From Shewanella woodyi ATCC 51908 (GTDB lineage: Bacteria > Pseudomonadota > Gammaproteobacteria > Enterobacterales > Shewanellaceae), in contig NC_010506.1 of NCBI RefSeq assembly GCF_000019525.1, positions 2,418,001 to 2,482,000 of the forward strand: a DNA stretch of 64,000 bases, read 5' to 3'. The notes below the pieces were generated by a model. It did no database searches and was not told where the DNA came from. It saw only the letters and a list, made by a program, of their open reading frames with translations. The position numbers and the translations under genes are program-made. Numbering within the stretch: position 1 is the stretch's first letter; every line of letters starts with the position of its first letter. This document shows, in pieces, positions 9,699-20,163 of this stretch.

Positions 9699-10634
9699 TC
9701 AAAGTTTAAACTCCGAAATAAACTGTTTAAATTCAAGCGCACTCTTTTTAGGCACTTCAATCATAGGAAGGTGGCCTACGCCATTAAAGATACAGACCTT
9801 ATGTTGATTAAGTAATGGACACATTATTTTTATGCTGCTCTTATCTAATATTCGGTCTTTCTCCCCCCATATAATCAATACAGGTATTTTGATTTTATCT
9901 AAGTAGGGCAATAGATCACTGTTATGAAAATCATTAAATATCTTGTGGTGCAGTTGATGTTTATCAGCTTGCCTCGCTAAATGTTCTCGTTTTAGCGGCA
10001 GAGGAAGATGGTTTGATTGTCCAAATACATAGTCAAAATATTCGATGGGATCGGAGCAATCGATGAGTGGATGAGGATGACCTGCATTAAGGGCTTTTAT
10101 CATGTCACTTTTGATTGGAGTATCGATACCTGCACTATCTAATAAGGTCACAGAGATGAGTTCGTCAGGAAATAGCGCCGCATAGGTGGCTGCAATTTGG
10201 GCCCCCATTGAGTTACCAAGTAGGTGAAAAGCAGGGAGTTCAATTGCGGTAATAAATTGATGTATTCGTTGCACTTGTGCCTCTATGCTGTAGTCAGCTT
10301 CAAGTGGCGCATCACTCTCGCCATGACCAAGCAGATCTAAAGCAATGATTCGATACTTATCTCTCAAGAAAAGCGACATCATGGGCCAGTTATCTTTATT
10401 GGCGGTAAAACCATGAAGCATAACCAGTGTGGGTTTATTGTTATCTTGCTTATTCGGTTGGTTGTCCAGATAGACAATACGTTCTCCCATAATAGAGATC
10501 TCTTTACGTTTAAAGCCTGCAAGAGTTCGAGTACACGCAGTTAATAGACAGTAAAGATAGGAAGGGGTTAAATAGATTAACGTAAATAGAGTAAGCAGAA
10601 TGAGGATTAATATGGATATAGACAACCAAAACAT
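9699..10634 (-). CDS. Membrane-anchored alpha/beta hydrolase
   Basis: A 311-residue hydrolase with an N-terminal hydrophobic helix (residues 1-25) that probably anchors it to the inner membrane. Family residues are visible: oxyanion region VMLHGFTANKDNW, nucleophile Ser in LLGNSMGAQ, acid in IWGEKDRILD and a terminal His in GVGHLPMIE. This arrangement resembles lipase/esterase-like monoacylglycerol hydrolases, but the substrate cannot be assigned. It is followed on the same strand by the methyltransferase gene. Confidence 0.88.
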   Translation of the reverse strand: MFWLSISILILILLTLFTLIYLTPSYLYCLLTACTRTLAGFKRKEISIMGERIVYLDNQPNKQDNNKPTLVMLHGFTANKDNWPMMSLFLRDKYRIIALDLLGHGESDAPLEADYSIEAQVQRIHQFITAIELPAFHLLGNSMGAQIAATYAALFPDELISVTLLDSAGIDTPIKSDMIKALNAGHPHPLIDCSDPIEYFDYVFGQSNHLPLPLKREHLARQADKHQLHHKIFNDFHNSDLLPYLDKIKIPVLIIWGEKDRILDKSSIKIMCPLLNQHKVCIFNGVGHLPMIEVPKKSALEFKQFISEFKL

Positions 10635-10806
10635 GAAGCACTCCTTTTAAGAGAATTGCTTTTCCTTAATATGGCTTAGGAATTATAAATATTATTTTCA
10701 TCTAATGTTGAGGTTAACACAAATTCGACACAGAGGTAGTGGGTAGAGGTCAATGAGTTGCCATAGATGTTTCTGGATGGCTGTTATCTGTTGTTTGCTA
10801 TAAATA

Positions 10807-10828
10807 AAGCGGGTGGATAAACCCGCTT
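10807..10828 (-). terminator. Rho-independent terminator of the FKBP gene
   Basis: Inverted repeat AAGCGGGT / ACCCGCTT around a 6-base loop. Read on the minus strand it is followed by a T-rich stretch (TTTATTTAT). It lies about 20 bases downstream of the FKBP stop. Confidence 0.7.
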
Positions 10829-10848
10829 ACGTTAAAGAGGTCGCTTAG

Positions 10849-11190
10849 CTATTCATCTCTTGTTAGTACTTCAAGTAGCTCAATTTCAAAATGTAGATCT
10901 GAATTAGGTTTTATATGAGCACCTATTTCACGTTCACCATAAGCAAGATGGGAGGGAACAAACAGTTTACGTTTTCCTCCTACCTTCATCCCCATCATTC
11001 CTTGATCCCAGCCTTTGATGACGCGGCCAGTGCCAATGACACACTGGAAAGGACGTCCTTTAGCATATGAGGAGTCAAATTGGGTGCCGTCTTCAAGGCA
11101 GCCTACATAATGGGCAGTAATTAGTGCACCTTTAACCGCCTCTTTACCCTCACCAATTTCCAGATCTGTAATGATTAATTCTGAAATCAT
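10849..11190 (-). CDS. FKBP-type peptidyl-prolyl cis-trans isomerase
   Basis: A 113-residue single-domain FKBP. It has the family core: VKGALITAHYVGCLEDGTQFDSSY, a GxVIKGWDQGMMGMKVGGKRKL segment and the C-terminal HFEIELLEV strand. No signal peptide is present, so it is cytoplasmic. An in-frame TTG lies at 11202, but ATG 11190 with GAGAA upstream gives the usual family N-terminus (MISELIITDLEIGEGKEAVK). It accelerates proline isomerisation during folding. Confidence 0.92.
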   Translation of the reverse strand: MISELIITDLEIGEGKEAVKGALITAHYVGCLEDGTQFDSSYAKGRPFQCVIGTGRVIKGWDQGMMGMKVGGKRKLFVPSHLAYGEREIGAHIKPNSDLHFEIELLEVLTRDE

Positions 11191-11322
11191 GAATATTCTC
11201 AATTATATTTTCATAGCGCGTTGGTCTTATACCGGATACGCATAAGGTTAATAAGGCGGATTTTACCATAAGGGGGATAGGGATAATCAGTACAGATCTC
11301 ACAACTCCCTGTAAGACTAGCT

Positions 11323-11979
11323 TCAGTGTCCAGCCCCAAATAGATACTCTTGTTCGTTATCTAACCACAGTGGGTACTTCTTCATGATAGCGGTAAAAGC
11401 GTCACTGTTTAGGTGGTTAGCTAGCCACCTGTGTAAGTTTGGGTAGGGTGCTTGCTCAAACCAAACTTTGTCGACATGGGCGAATTGACGCACAAATGGA
11501 TAGATGGCGTGATCGGCAATGGATTCATTATGGCCGAGAAGGTTGTCACCTTGGGTCAAAAGCTTCTCTAGTTGGGAGATAAACTGCTCGCCTTTCTCTC
11601 TGTAATAGGTGTCGCTGAACTCTGGGTATCTGTCTGCGTACTTGTATCTGTCTAGCCAAGGTTTAAAGTTTTCATCATTAGTTTTTATTAACGCCATTGC
11701 GACTTTTTGTTGCTCTAGATTACCTTGTAATAGCATATTGTGGGGATCGTTTTGGCTTAATGCCCACTGCATTATGTCTAGACTTTCGTCAATGACCTGT
11801 TGCGTGCTGGTAATGAGCACTGGAACCGTTCCTTTTGGGGATACATCTAACATGGCTTGAGGCTTATCTTTTAGAATAATCTCCCTTAACATCACTTGGT
11901 TTCCGGACAGGTATATGCCTAATCGGGCTCGCATGGCGTAGGGACAGCGTCTAAAAGAGTACAGGGTTGCTAAGGTCAT
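11323..11979 (-). CDS. Glutathione S-transferase-like protein
   Basis: A 218-residue protein with an N-terminal thioredoxin-like GST domain (SFRRCPYAMRARL, with Cys in a glutaredoxin-2-like position; cis-Pro in GTVPVLI; DESLDIMQW) and an all-alpha C-terminal domain. The frame runs up to 12057, but ATG 11979 preceded by AAGAGA gives the normal family N-terminus. It is likely a cytosolic glutathione-dependent transferase or reductase of unknown substrate. Confidence 0.88.
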   Translation of the reverse strand: MTLATLYSFRRCPYAMRARLGIYLSGNQVMLREIILKDKPQAMLDVSPKGTVPVLITSTQQVIDESLDIMQWALSQNDPHNMLLQGNLEQQKVAMALIKTNDENFKPWLDRYKYADRYPEFSDTYYREKGEQFISQLEKLLTQGDNLLGHNESIADHAIYPFVRQFAHVDKVWFEQAPYPNLHRWLANHLNSDAFTAIMKKYPLWLDNEQEYLFGAGH

Positions 11980-12196
11980 AATCTCTTTGTGTATAGGGTC
12001 GTTTGAGCCTATGTTGTGGCTTTTAATATTAAAAAACAATCTTGATGTTGGGAACATAGCATTATTGGCTCAGCTAAATGGTAATACCCCTACATTTTGT
12101 CTCTGTTTGTTCGAGTGTGACTCAGGTAAGATTCTTCGCGTTTTTGCGGGCCTGCTCACTTTTGTGGAGCGGCTTTATTATTGAGTTAAGATGCAC

Positions 12197-12214
12197 CGGA
12201 GATTAAGCTCCGGC
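12197..12214. other. Hairpin in the trhO leader
   Basis: CCGGAG / CTCCGG with a 6-base loop lies 17 bases before the trhO start and just before its GAGGT ribosome site. No T-run follows, so it is more likely a 5'-UTR structure than a terminator. Confidence 0.4.
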
Positions 12215-12231
12215 TAGCTGACGAGGTTATT

Positions 12232-13230
12232 ATGTCCCAAGTTGTTGTGTGCGCGCTTTATAAGTTTGTTTCTCTCCCTAATTTCGAATCTATCCAAAAG
12301 CCGCTTTTAGCCCATATGGAGAGTGCTGGAATTAAAGGGACGCTATTATTGGCCAGTGAAGGTATCAACGGGACTGTTGCTGGCTCACAACTGGCTATCG
12401 ATAACCTACTTCAGTGGCTTGCTAAACAAGATGGCTTAGACAGTATTGTGCACAAGTTGTCATTTGATGAGACGATGCCTTTTTACCGTACCAAGGTTAA
12501 ATTGAAAAAAGAGATTGTCACTATGGGCGTCGAGGGGATAGATCCTCTTAAAGTTGTTGGCACTTATGTGAAACCTAAGGATTGGAACCAGCTGATTTCA
12601 GATCCAGAGGTGTTGTTGGTTGATACCCGTAATGAATATGAGGTACAGATAGGAACATTTAAAAATGCTGTTGATCCTAAAACAGATACATTCCGCGAAT
12701 TTCCTGCCTATGTGAAAGAGCATTTAGATCCTGCTAAGCATAAAAAAGTTGCCATGTTTTGTACCGGTGGGATCCGCTGCGAAAAGTCTACTGCTTATCT
12801 CAAAGAGCAAGGTTTTGATGAGGTCTATCATCTTGAAGGTGGCGTGCTCAAATACCTCGAAGAGGTTAAGCAGGAGGAGAGTTTGTGGGAGGGGGAGTGT
12901 TTTGTATTTGATAATCGCGTTGCTGTGAACCACGCATTGGAGAAGGGACAATACGATCAATGTAACGCTTGTCGTATGCCAATTACTGAGTTGGAGAAAG
13001 CCAGTGAGGCATTTGTTCAAGGGGTAAGTTGTCCACACTGTATCGATAATATCTCTGAAAAACAGCGTCAACGTTTCGAAGAGCGAGAGCGTCAGATGCA
13101 GCTTGCTGCAAAACGAGGAGAAGCACATATAGGCAGTGATGTGGGGGCCGTTATACAATCACGCCGTGATAACAAAGAAAATCTTAAAAAATCACAAGTT
13201 AAGTTGAATAATAAAAAATATAATAAGTAA
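12232..13230 (+). CDS. trhO: tRNA uridine(34) hydroxylase (rhodanese-type)
   Basis: A 332-residue YceA/TrhO protein: N-terminal acylphosphatase-like domain ([15 protein letters not shown]...[16 protein letters not shown]), a rhodanese domain with the catalytic Cys in [12 protein letters not shown], and a C-terminal Cys-rich region (CNACRMP...CPHC). The enzyme hydroxylates U34 of several tRNAs as the first step to 5-methoxyuridine or cmo5U. It has its own leader hairpin and a strong downstream terminator, so it is a single-gene unit. Confidence 0.93.
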   Translation: MSQVVVCALYKFVSLPNFESIQKPLLAHMESAGIKGTLLLASEGINGTVAGSQLAIDNLLQWLAKQDGLDSIVHKLSFDETMPFYRTKVKLKKEIVTMGVEGIDPLKVVGTYVKPKDWNQLISDPEVLLVDTRNEYEVQIGTFKNAVDPKTDTFREFPAYVKEHLDPAKHKKVAMFCTGGIRCEKSTAYLKEQGFDEVYHLEGGVLKYLEEVKQEESLWEGECFVFDNRVAVNHALEKGQYDQCNACRMPITELEKASEAFVQGVSCPHCIDNISEKQRQRFEERERQMQLAAKRGEAHIGSDVGAVIQSRRDNKENLKKSQVKLNNKKYNK

Positions 13231-13319
13231 GATAGACTCAAAAATGCAGTCTATACTGAGTGTGCAATATGAGACTTTTTAATCCTGTATCGGGCGATTA
13301 ATACCTCAATGTTGTAAGA

Positions 13320-13344
13320 AAGCCGTCTTAGACGGCTTTTTTTT
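13320..13344 (+). terminator. Rho-independent terminator of trhO
   Basis: Stem AAGCCGTC / GACGGCTT with a TTA loop, followed by an unbroken T-run. It lies 90 bases after the trhO stop. Confidence 0.88.
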
Positions 13345-13449
13345 GGGCTAAATATTGCAGTGTCACTCATTCCTCTTTTTACTCATTTCAATGTGTGCTA
13401 TTTTTCACGGCTTTTTATCTGTTTAGGCGAGTCGCCTAGGGGCAATTAA

Positions 13450-14823
13450 ATGTTTGTCGGTTTTGATTATGGAAGTGCCAATTGCGCCGTTGGTGTTATG
13501 CAAAACAGTGAGGTGAAACTGTTGCCTCTGACTGAAAGTTCACACTATTTAACCTCAACTCTCTATGCCTTAGACAGAGAGTTGATTGCCGAAGCTGTGC
13601 ATCAACAGATGCCAGACTCCCTTAAAGCTGAATATGCTAAAGCCCGTGCATCTCAATTAACCCGTGCTCGCAGTGCTCGCAGGGAGCTGGATCTAGAGCC
13701 CAATGAGCAAGCTGTATTTGTGGGGGAGCAAGCGGTAAAAGCCTATTTAGATATGCCCGAAGAGGGCTTTTATGTCCGTTCACCTAAATCTTTTTTAGGG
13801 GCAACTGGCTTGAGAGCGGATCAAGTTGCGCTGTTTGAAGATATCGTCACTATGATGATGCTGCATATCAAGCAAGAGGCCGAATCCACTCGCGGTTTAA
13901 ACGCTAAAGGCGCTATTACTCATGCTGTTATTGGCCGTCCCGTTAACTTTCAGGGGATTGGTGGAGAGGAGAGTAACCTGCAGGCTGAATCAATACTAAG
14001 ACTCGCCGCCAAACGTGCAGGCTTTGTTGATGTGGACTTTTTGTTTGAGCCATTAGCCGCAGGTATGGATTACGAAGCAAGCCTTGATGAGGATAAGCTT
14101 GTGTTGGTGGTTGATGTGGGCGGCGGTACTACTGATTGCTCTGTGGTTAAGATGGGACCTTCTCATGTCGATGCTAAGGACAGAAGCCAAGACTTTCTTG
14201 GTCACAGCGGTCAACGCATTGGAGGGAACGATCTTGATATCGCACTATCGATGAAGGCATTTATGTTACATCTAGGCTTAGGTTGCCACATGGTGAATGG
14301 ATTACCTGTCCCGAGTAAACCTTTCTGGAATGCTGTCGCGGTCAATGATATCAGTGCGCAGCGTGACTTTTCATCACTTAACTCCCGAAAGACCATCGAG
14401 GAGCTGATTAAAGATGCCAAGCGTCCAGAGTTGCTGCAGCGTTTGTTGAAGGTACAAAAAGATCAACTAGGTTACCGCATAGTTCGCAGTGCTGAGCAGG
14501 TTAAAATCAGTTTGTCAGATGCCGACAGTGTGACGGCTAACTTAGATTATGTTTGTCCGAATTTACATGCTGAAGTGAGCCAAGCCCTGTTTAAAGAGGC
14601 GATTGAGCTACCAAGCGCTAAAATTGAGGCCTTGATGAAGCAAGCATTAGAGATCGCAGGGGTTAAGCCTGATGTTATCTATGTGACTGGTGGAACGGCG
14701 CGAAGTCCCGCTATTTACGATAAAATAGCCGCCATGTATCCTGAAACTCCAATTGTTGTTGGGGATCATTTTGGTAGCGTAACAGCGGGCTTAACGCGCT
14801 GGGCTCAAAAGGTGTTTGCTTAG
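13450..14823 (+). CDS. yegD: Hsp70-family chaperone-like protein YegD
   Basis: A 457-residue actin-fold ATPase resembling the DnaK nucleotide-binding domain: phosphate 1 motif FVGFDYGSANCAVGV, phosphate 2 motif LVVDVGGGTTDCSVV and adenosine motif VIYVTGGTARSPAIY. The DnaK substrate-binding domain is missing, as in YegD. The biological role of this family is poorly known. It is followed after 67 bases by creA on the same strand. Confidence 0.9.
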   Translation: MFVGFDYGSANCAVGVMQNSEVKLLPLTESSHYLTSTLYALDRELIAEAVHQQMPDSLKAEYAKARASQLTRARSARRELDLEPNEQAVFVGEQAVKAYLDMPEEGFYVRSPKSFLGATGLRADQVALFEDIVTMMMLHIKQEAESTRGLNAKGAITHAVIGRPVNFQGIGGEESNLQAESILRLAAKRAGFVDVDFLFEPLAAGMDYEASLDEDKLVLVVDVGGGTTDCSVVKMGPSHVDAKDRSQDFLGHSGQRIGGNDLDIALSMKAFMLHLGLGCHMVNGLPVPSKPFWNAVAVNDISAQRDFSSLNSRKTIEELIKDAKRPELLQRLLKVQKDQLGYRIVRSAEQVKISLSDADSVTANLDYVCPNLHAEVSQALFKEAIELPSAKIEALMKQALEIAGVKPDVIYVTGGTARSPAIYDKIAAMYPETPIVVGDHFGSVTAGLTRWAQKVFA

Positions 14824-14890
14824 TCATATTTTGGGGTGTAGGTTAATCAAGAGCTTAAACGATGACTGTTAGATTTTTTAAGGATTAAAG

Positions 14891-15388
14891 ATGAAAAACC
14901 TTAAGCTGTTAAGAACTGCCTCATTGGTGGTGGTGATGTGTAGTGGACTTAGTGCCTGTGGTGACGACGTGGCTAAAGTGAGTTTAGGCATGTTTACCAC
15001 CAAAGATGTGCTTATTGACGCAAAGCATGATCCTAAAATACCCGGTGTGACCTGTCATATTAGCCGCGTTGAAGCAAATTTGAGTATGGCCGATCCCTCT
15101 GATATGAGTATCTCTTGTCGTCAAACAGGCCCTATTACCCCAGCTGAAATTGCCAGTATAGATAAAAGTAAAAACGGCGAAATAGTCTTTAAGCAGTCTT
15201 TGAGTATATTGTTTAAATCATTAAAGGTTCGCCGTATATATGATGCAGAGAATCAAACTTTACTCTACCTCTCTTACTCGACTAAAGAGACCAAGGGCAG
15301 TGATAAACATGCACTGTCTACGGTTCCTCTCTATGGCACTCAAGCTTGGGTAAAACCAGCTGTCCCTGTAGCAGAACAAGTTAATTAA
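14891..15388 (+). CDS. creA: CreA-family lipoprotein
   Basis: A 165-residue exported protein. The N-terminus is a signal peptide ending in a lipobox (SGLSACG), so it is probably a lipoprotein, whereas the E. coli CreA has an ordinary signal peptide. The CreA core is present: DPKIPGVTCHISR, SISCRQTGPI, GEIVFKQSLSILFKSLKVRRIYDA. The function of CreA is not established despite its historic name (catabolite regulation A). Confidence 0.85.
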   Translation: MKNLKLLRTASLVVVMCSGLSACGDDVAKVSLGMFTTKDVLIDAKHDPKIPGVTCHISRVEANLSMADPSDMSISCRQTGPITPAEIASIDKSKNGEIVFKQSLSILFKSLKVRRIYDAENQTLLYLSYSTKETKGSDKHALSTVPLYGTQAWVKPAVPVAEQVN

Positions 15389-15455
15389 CCTTGATTGAAC
15401 ACTCATTATGAGTGTTCAGTTTCTCCCCATTAGGTGTTATCTGTTAGGTGAGCCG

Positions 15456-15986
15456 ATGAAGCGAGTTGTGATCATAGGGTCAAGCTGTAGTGGTAAATCT
15501 ACCTTTGCCAAACAATTAGCCGACAAATTGGCGATGACATATATAGAGTTAGATCAACTGCATTGGTTACCTGATTGGGCGGAACGCCCAGATCCTGAGT
15601 TTAGAGCATTAGTGGATAAAGTGAGTGCTGCTGAGTCTTGGGTTATTGACGGTAATTACTCTGTGGCTCGTGATATATTGTGGCCGCGTGCGACCACCAT
15701 TATTTGGCTGAATCACTCTTTCGAGCTTGTGTTGTACCGTGCTGTTACTCGTTCAATCTATCGAACATCGACTAAGAAACCCTTGTTTGCGGGAAATGTT
15801 GAAACATTCAGGCATAGCTTCTTAAGCCTTGATTCAATTATCCTTTGGGTGTTAAAAACCTTTCATACCAAGCGTGCTCGATACGCTAACTTATTAACGT
15901 CAAATGAACTACCTGGCATTAATATCATCGAATTAAGCGGTCAAAAACAGGTGGACGCTTTTTTAGATAATGTTAAAGTCAGATGA
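15456..15986 (+). CDS. Adenylate kinase-like P-loop protein
   Basis: A 176-residue P-loop NTPase with Walker A GSSCSGKSTFAKQ (residues ~8-20), ELDQLHWLPDW, and a WVIDGNYS motif, a combination seen in proteins often named DNA topology modulation protein or FlaR-like kinases. The frame opens at 15408, but ATG 15456 with AGGTGA upstream gives the proper P-loop N-terminus. The substrate is unknown. Confidence 0.85.
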   Translation: MKRVVIIGSSCSGKSTFAKQLADKLAMTYIELDQLHWLPDWAERPDPEFRALVDKVSAAESWVIDGNYSVARDILWPRATTIIWLNHSFELVLYRAVTRSIYRTSTKKPLFAGNVETFRHSFLSLDSIILWVLKTFHTKRARYANLLTSNELPGINIIELSGQKQVDAFLDNVKVR

Positions 15987-15995
15987 CAGACAATA

Positions 15996-16020
15996 AAAAG
16001 GCCGCTGAATGCGGCCTTTT
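15996..16020. terminator. Bidirectional terminator between the P-loop gene and metG
   Basis: Stem AAAAGGCCGC / GCGGCCTTTT with a TGAAT loop. The A-run on one side and T-run on the other let it serve both convergent genes. Confidence 0.88.
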
Positions 16021-16039
16021 GTTTTGAATGTTGCGATGA

Positions 16040-18106
16040 TTACTTCACTCGCATACCTGGTTGAGCGCCTTCATGCGGCTCTAAGATCCACAGATCTTTG
16101 TTACCAGGACCTGCTGCGAGAACCATGCCTTCAGACATACCAAAACGCATCTTACGCGGTGCAAGGTTTGCTACCATCACAGTGAGCTTGCCTTCAAGAT
16201 CTTCTGGTGCATAGGCTGACTTAATCCCTGCGAAGACCTGTTTGGTTTCACCACCTAGATCAAGCTGAAGTTTAAGTAATTTATTGGCTTCAGGTACATG
16301 CTCGGCTTTAGCAATACGGGCAATACGAAGATCAATTTTCGCAAAATCTTCAAAACTTATCTCCTCTGAAATAGGATCGCTTTCAAGGGGAGGGCGAGTA
16401 TCGACTGGCGTATCTGTCGCTTTCTTGCTATCTGCTTTCTTTGGCGCTTCTGCTGGAACCAAGTTGTCTTTAGACGCTTCAATGATCGCTTCAATATTCT
16501 TCATATCGACACGTTGCATCAGGGCTTTAAACTTAGCAATCTCATGACCTGCGAGGTCGGCATTCAAGTTATCCCAAGTCAGTGGGAACTGCAGGAAGGC
16601 TTCAACATCATCGGCAAGCTTAGGCAGTACAGGTTTTAGGTAGGTCACTAAGATCCGGAATAGGTTTAATGCGTTAGAGCAAACCTGATGTGCTTCCTCT
16701 TGCTTAGCTTCATCCTTAATTAGCTGCCAAGGTGCTGCATCGGCAACATAAGCGTTGGCCAAATCGGCTAAGGCCATGATCTCACGCATCGCCTTACCAA
16801 ATTCACGGCTTTCATATAACTCAGCGATAAGAGTCTGTTTACCTAGGAAGGTTTGCTCAAGGCTAGTGTCAGCAACTTTTGCTAACTTGCCATCGAAACG
16901 TTTGCTGATAAAGCCAGCTGTTCTTGATGCTAAATTAACGAGTTTACCGACAAGATCAGAGTTAACACGCTGAGCGAAATCTTCAAGGTTAAGATCAAGG
17001 TCATCAATACGGCCGCTTAATTTAGCCGCATAGTAGTAACGAAGGTATTCTGGATCTAAGTTATCGAGATAGGTACGCGCTTTAATAAAGGTACCTTTGG
17101 ATTTTGACATCTTAGCGCCGTTTACAGTCACATAACCATGAGCGAAAACGCTAGTTGGCTTACGGAAGCCTGCACCTTCGAGCATCGCTGGCCAGAATAG
17201 GCTGTGGAAGTTGACAATATCTTTGCCGATAAAGTGGTACACCTCAGCGCTTGAGTCTTTTGCCCAGAAATCGTCAAAGTTTAGATCTTCACGTCTGTCA
17301 CACAGATTTTTGAACGAGCCCATGTAACCGATAGGGGCATCAAGCCATACGTAGAAGTATTTACCTGGCGCATCAGGGATCTCAAAACCAAAGTAAGGCG
17401 CATCACGGCTAATGTCCCACTGCTGTAGTCCTTGTTCGAACCACTCACCAAGCTTGTTAGCTATCTCGTCTTGAATCGCGCCCGAGCGAGTCCACTCACT
17501 TAGCATGGTTTCAAAAGCTGGCAGATCGAAGAAGAAGTGCTCAGAGTCTTTCATCACTGGTGTGGCACCAGAGACGGCTGATTTAGGGTTAATCAGATCT
17601 GTCGGGTTGTATGTCGCGCCGCAGTTATCACAGTTATCACCGTACTGATCTTCACTCTTACACTTAGGGCAGGTGCCCTTAACGAAGCGATCTGGAAGGA
17701 ACATCGACTTTTCAGGATCGAATAGCTGCGAGATAGTGCGGGTCTTAATGAAACCTGCATCGCGAAGCTTAAGGTAGATGTCACTTGAAAGCTCACGGTT
17801 CTCAACACTATGTGTGCTGTGGAAGTTATCAAATTGGATATTGAAGTCAGCAAAATCTTGTTGATGTTCTCTGTTAACTTGCGCAATCATCTCTTCAGGC
17901 TCAATTCCCATCTGTTGAGCTTTCAACATGATCGGTGTGCCATGGGCATCATCTGCACAGATATAGTGACATTCATGACCACGTAGCTTTTGGAAACGTG
18001 ACCAAATATCAGTTTGAATATATTCCAGCATATGGCCTAAATGGATAGGTCCGTTTGCGTATGGAAGTGCGCTTGTCACTAAGATTTTACGTTGTGAATT
18101 TGCCAT
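16040..18106 (-). CDS. metG: Methionyl-tRNA synthetase
   Basis: A 688-residue class I synthetase. The HIGH-type motif is [12 protein letters not shown] near the N-terminus, a zinc knuckle reads CPKC...CDNC (residues ~145-162), and the KMSKS motif is present in [11 protein letters not shown]-terminal tRNA-binding (EMAP/Trbp) domain follows an Ala/Lys-rich linker, from about residue 585. It charges initiator and elongator tRNA-Met. It is divergent from mrp, as in Shewanella and enterobacteria. Confidence 0.98.
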   Translation of the reverse strand: MANSQRKILVTSALPYANGPIHLGHMLEYIQTDIWSRFQKLRGHECHYICADDAHGTPIMLKAQQMGIEPEEMIAQVNREHQQDFADFNIQFDNFHSTHSVENRELSSDIYLKLRDAGFIKTRTISQLFDPEKSMFLPDRFVKGTCPKCKSEDQYGDNCDNCGATYNPTDLINPKSAVSGATPVMKDSEHFFFDLPAFETMLSEWTRSGAIQDEIANKLGEWFEQGLQQWDISRDAPYFGFEIPDAPGKYFYVWLDAPIGYMGSFKNLCDRREDLNFDDFWAKDSSAEVYHFIGKDIVNFHSLFWPAMLEGAGFRKPTSVFAHGYVTVNGAKMSKSKGTFIKARTYLDNLDPEYLRYYYAAKLSGRIDDLDLNLEDFAQRVNSDLVGKLVNLASRTAGFISKRFDGKLAKVADTSLEQTFLGKQTLIAELYESREFGKAMREIMALADLANAYVADAAPWQLIKDEAKQEEAHQVCSNALNLFRILVTYLKPVLPKLADDVEAFLQFPLTWDNLNADLAGHEIAKFKALMQRVDMKNIEAIIEASKDNLVPAEAPKKADSKKATDTPVDTRPPLESDPISEEISFEDFAKIDLRIARIAKAEHVPEANKLLKLQLDLGGETKQVFAGIKSAYAPEDLEGKLTVMVANLAPRKMRFGMSEGMVLAAGPGNKDLWILEPHEGAQPGMRVK

Positions 18107-18267
18107 CTTGTCTCAAAATCAGTTAAGGGCCCAAAAAGATTGGCATAGATACTAACCGATCCCTTCAAGAGTTTCATCAAAACATGCGCTAAGTGAGTTA
18201 ATTCTACGCGAATATTGTGGGCTTTTTCTGGTACACTTGGGCAAATTATTTATAGAGGGTTGCACTT

Positions 18268-19383
18268 TTGTCTTCAGCTTCTCAGGATTATCGTCTTAGC
18301 GATGAACTTCTCGGGCCTGTGTTGGCCATTTTGGACGCTTACCAAGATCCATATTTAGCACAAGGATTAGTCAGTGCTGGTTGTGTAAGTAAACTATCAA
18401 TTGATGGTAAACGTCTTCAGTTAGGACTCTGTTACCCCTATCCCTGTATGACTCAGTATCGAGATACTGTGATGGCAATTACTAAGAAACTTGCAGTTCT
18501 TGATGCCATCGATGAGGTTGAGTGTGAAATTGATTTTCAACCAGCCAGTATCTCAGCAATCTCAACAGTTGAACCTATACCAAATGTGAAGCAGGTGATT
18601 GCTGTTGCTTCTGGTAAAGGCGGCGTGGGTAAGTCGACTACCTCTGTCAATCTCGCATTGGCGTTAGCGGCAGAAGGGGCAAAGGTGGGTATCTTGGATG
18701 CGGACATCTATGGTCCATCTATTCCACTCATGTTAGGTGTTAGTGATTTTAGACCTGTTTCAGCTGACGGTAAGATGATGTCTGCTGCAACAGCGCACGG
18801 GATCTCTGCTCAATCTATTGGTTTTATGCTTGCCGATGACGAGGCCGCTGTTTGGCGTGGGCCTATGGCGGCTGGTGCCTTGGCTCAGCTGTTAAATGAA
18901 ACACTCTGGCCGGAGCTTGATTACTTAGTCATCGATATGCCACCAGGAACGGGTGATATTCAATTAACCTTATCTCAAAAAGTACCTGTGACAGGTGCGG
19001 TTGTGGTTACCACTCCTCAAGATATTGCCCTTGCCGATGCCAAGAAGGGTATTAGCATGTTCCAGAAGGTCAATATTCCTGTGCTCGGCATAGTGGAAAA
19101 CATGAGTTTTCATATGTGCAGCGAGTGTGGTCATAAAGAACACCCCTTCGGTAGCCATGGCGGCAGTAAGATGGCGCAGCGTTATCAGGTGCCCCTTTTA
19201 GGCGAGCTGCCTCTTAAACTTAATATTCGCGAGGATGTCGATAATGGTAAACCGACTGTTGTTGCCGATCCCGATAGCGAAGTCGCGGCTTTATATCGCG
19301 AGATCGCAAGAAAAGTAGGCGCGCAATTAGCGCTAACTAAAGTACAATCCACTGTATCAATCAGTATTTCAGATGACGAATAA
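18268..19383 (+). CDS. mrp: Iron-sulfur cluster carrier protein Mrp/ApbC
   Basis: A 371-residue protein with an N-terminal MIP18/DUF59-like domain (~1-95) and a ParA/MinD-type P-loop ATPase with the deviant Walker A SGKGGVGKSTTS at ~111-122. A CxxC pair (MCSEC, ~285-289) carries the bridging 4Fe-4S cluster in this family. The start is TTG 18268, supported by GAGGG eight bases upstream. Mrp delivers Fe-S clusters to apo-proteins. Confidence 0.95.
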   Translation: MSSASQDYRLSDELLGPVLAILDAYQDPYLAQGLVSAGCVSKLSIDGKRLQLGLCYPYPCMTQYRDTVMAITKKLAVLDAIDEVECEIDFQPASISAISTVEPIPNVKQVIAVASGKGGVGKSTTSVNLALALAAEGAKVGILDADIYGPSIPLMLGVSDFRPVSADGKMMSAATAHGISAQSIGFMLADDEAAVWRGPMAAGALAQLLNETLWPELDYLVIDMPPGTGDIQLTLSQKVPVTGAVVVTTPQDIALADAKKGISMFQKVNIPVLGIVENMSFHMCSECGHKEHPFGSHGGSKMAQRYQVPLLGELPLKLNIREDVDNGKPTVVADPDSEVAALYREIARKVGAQLALTKVQSTVSISISDDE

Positions 19384-19395
19384 GGTAACATCAGC

Positions 19396-20031
19396 ATGAA
19401 CTCTCAGTGTGTCATTATCGGTATCGCGGGTGCATCTGCATCAGGTAAAAGTTTAATTGCAAAGACGATATTCGAGGAGTTGTGCCGCGATCTTGGTACG
19501 GATCAAATTGGCGTTATCGCTGAAGATGCGTATTACAGAGATCAGGGACATCTTTCAATGGAGCAGCGGGTGCTGACCAACTACGATCATCCAAAAGCGT
19601 TAGATCATGAGTTGTTATGCCGTCACCTGCAGGCACTGAAAACTGGTGAGGCGGTAGAGATCCCGACCTATAGCTATAGCGATCACACGCGTATGGCCGA
19701 TACGATTAAGATGACGCCGAAGAAGGTGATCATCTTAGAGGGGATTTTATTGCTGACTGATCCTGGGTTAAGAGGATTGATGGATGCAAGCGTATTTATG
19801 GATACACCATTGGATATCTGTTTTATGCGCCGCTTAGCCCGCGATGTTGCAGAACGTGGACGTACAATGGAGTCTGTGATGGCGCAATACACTGAAACGG
19901 TTCGTCCTATGTTCCTACAGTTTATCGACCCCTCTAAGCAATATGCGGACATTATTGTGCCTCGTGGAGGAAAGAACCGCATCGCTACTGATATCCTTAA
20001 GGCGAGAATTCAACATCTACTCGCAAAATAA
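19396..20031 (+). CDS. udk: Uridine kinase
   Basis: A 211-residue uridine/cytidine kinase with P-loop [13 protein letters not shown], the substrate region [20 protein letters not shown] and [11 protein letters not shown], and the lid [13 protein letters not shown]. It phosphorylates uridine and cytidine in the salvage pathway. It follows mrp by 12 bases and is likely co-transcribed with it. Confidence 0.97.
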   Translation: MNSQCVIIGIAGASASGKSLIAKTIFEELCRDLGTDQIGVIAEDAYYRDQGHLSMEQRVLTNYDHPKALDHELLCRHLQALKTGEAVEIPTYSYSDHTRMADTIKMTPKKVIILEGILLLTDPGLRGLMDASVFMDTPLDICFMRRLARDVAERGRTMESVMAQYTETVRPMFLQFIDPSKQYADIIVPRGGKNRIATDILKARIQHLLAK

Positions 20032-20057
20032 TATTGCTTAATCCATAAGGTGCCGTG

Positions 20058-20093
20058 TTATCTAGCCGTTTAACTTGTTAGGCTGCTAGATAA
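20058..20093. other. Intergenic hairpin between udk and pabC
   Basis: TTATCTAGC / GCTAGATAA pair with an 18-base loop. No poly-T follows, so it may be an mRNA structure or a weak terminator of the mrp-udk unit. Confidence 0.4.
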
Positions 20094-20163
20094 TCGCTTA
20101 TGTTTGCAGTACCTTACCAAGTGGTAACTTCTAAGCAATGATGGATAAGGAGCTAAAGAGTTA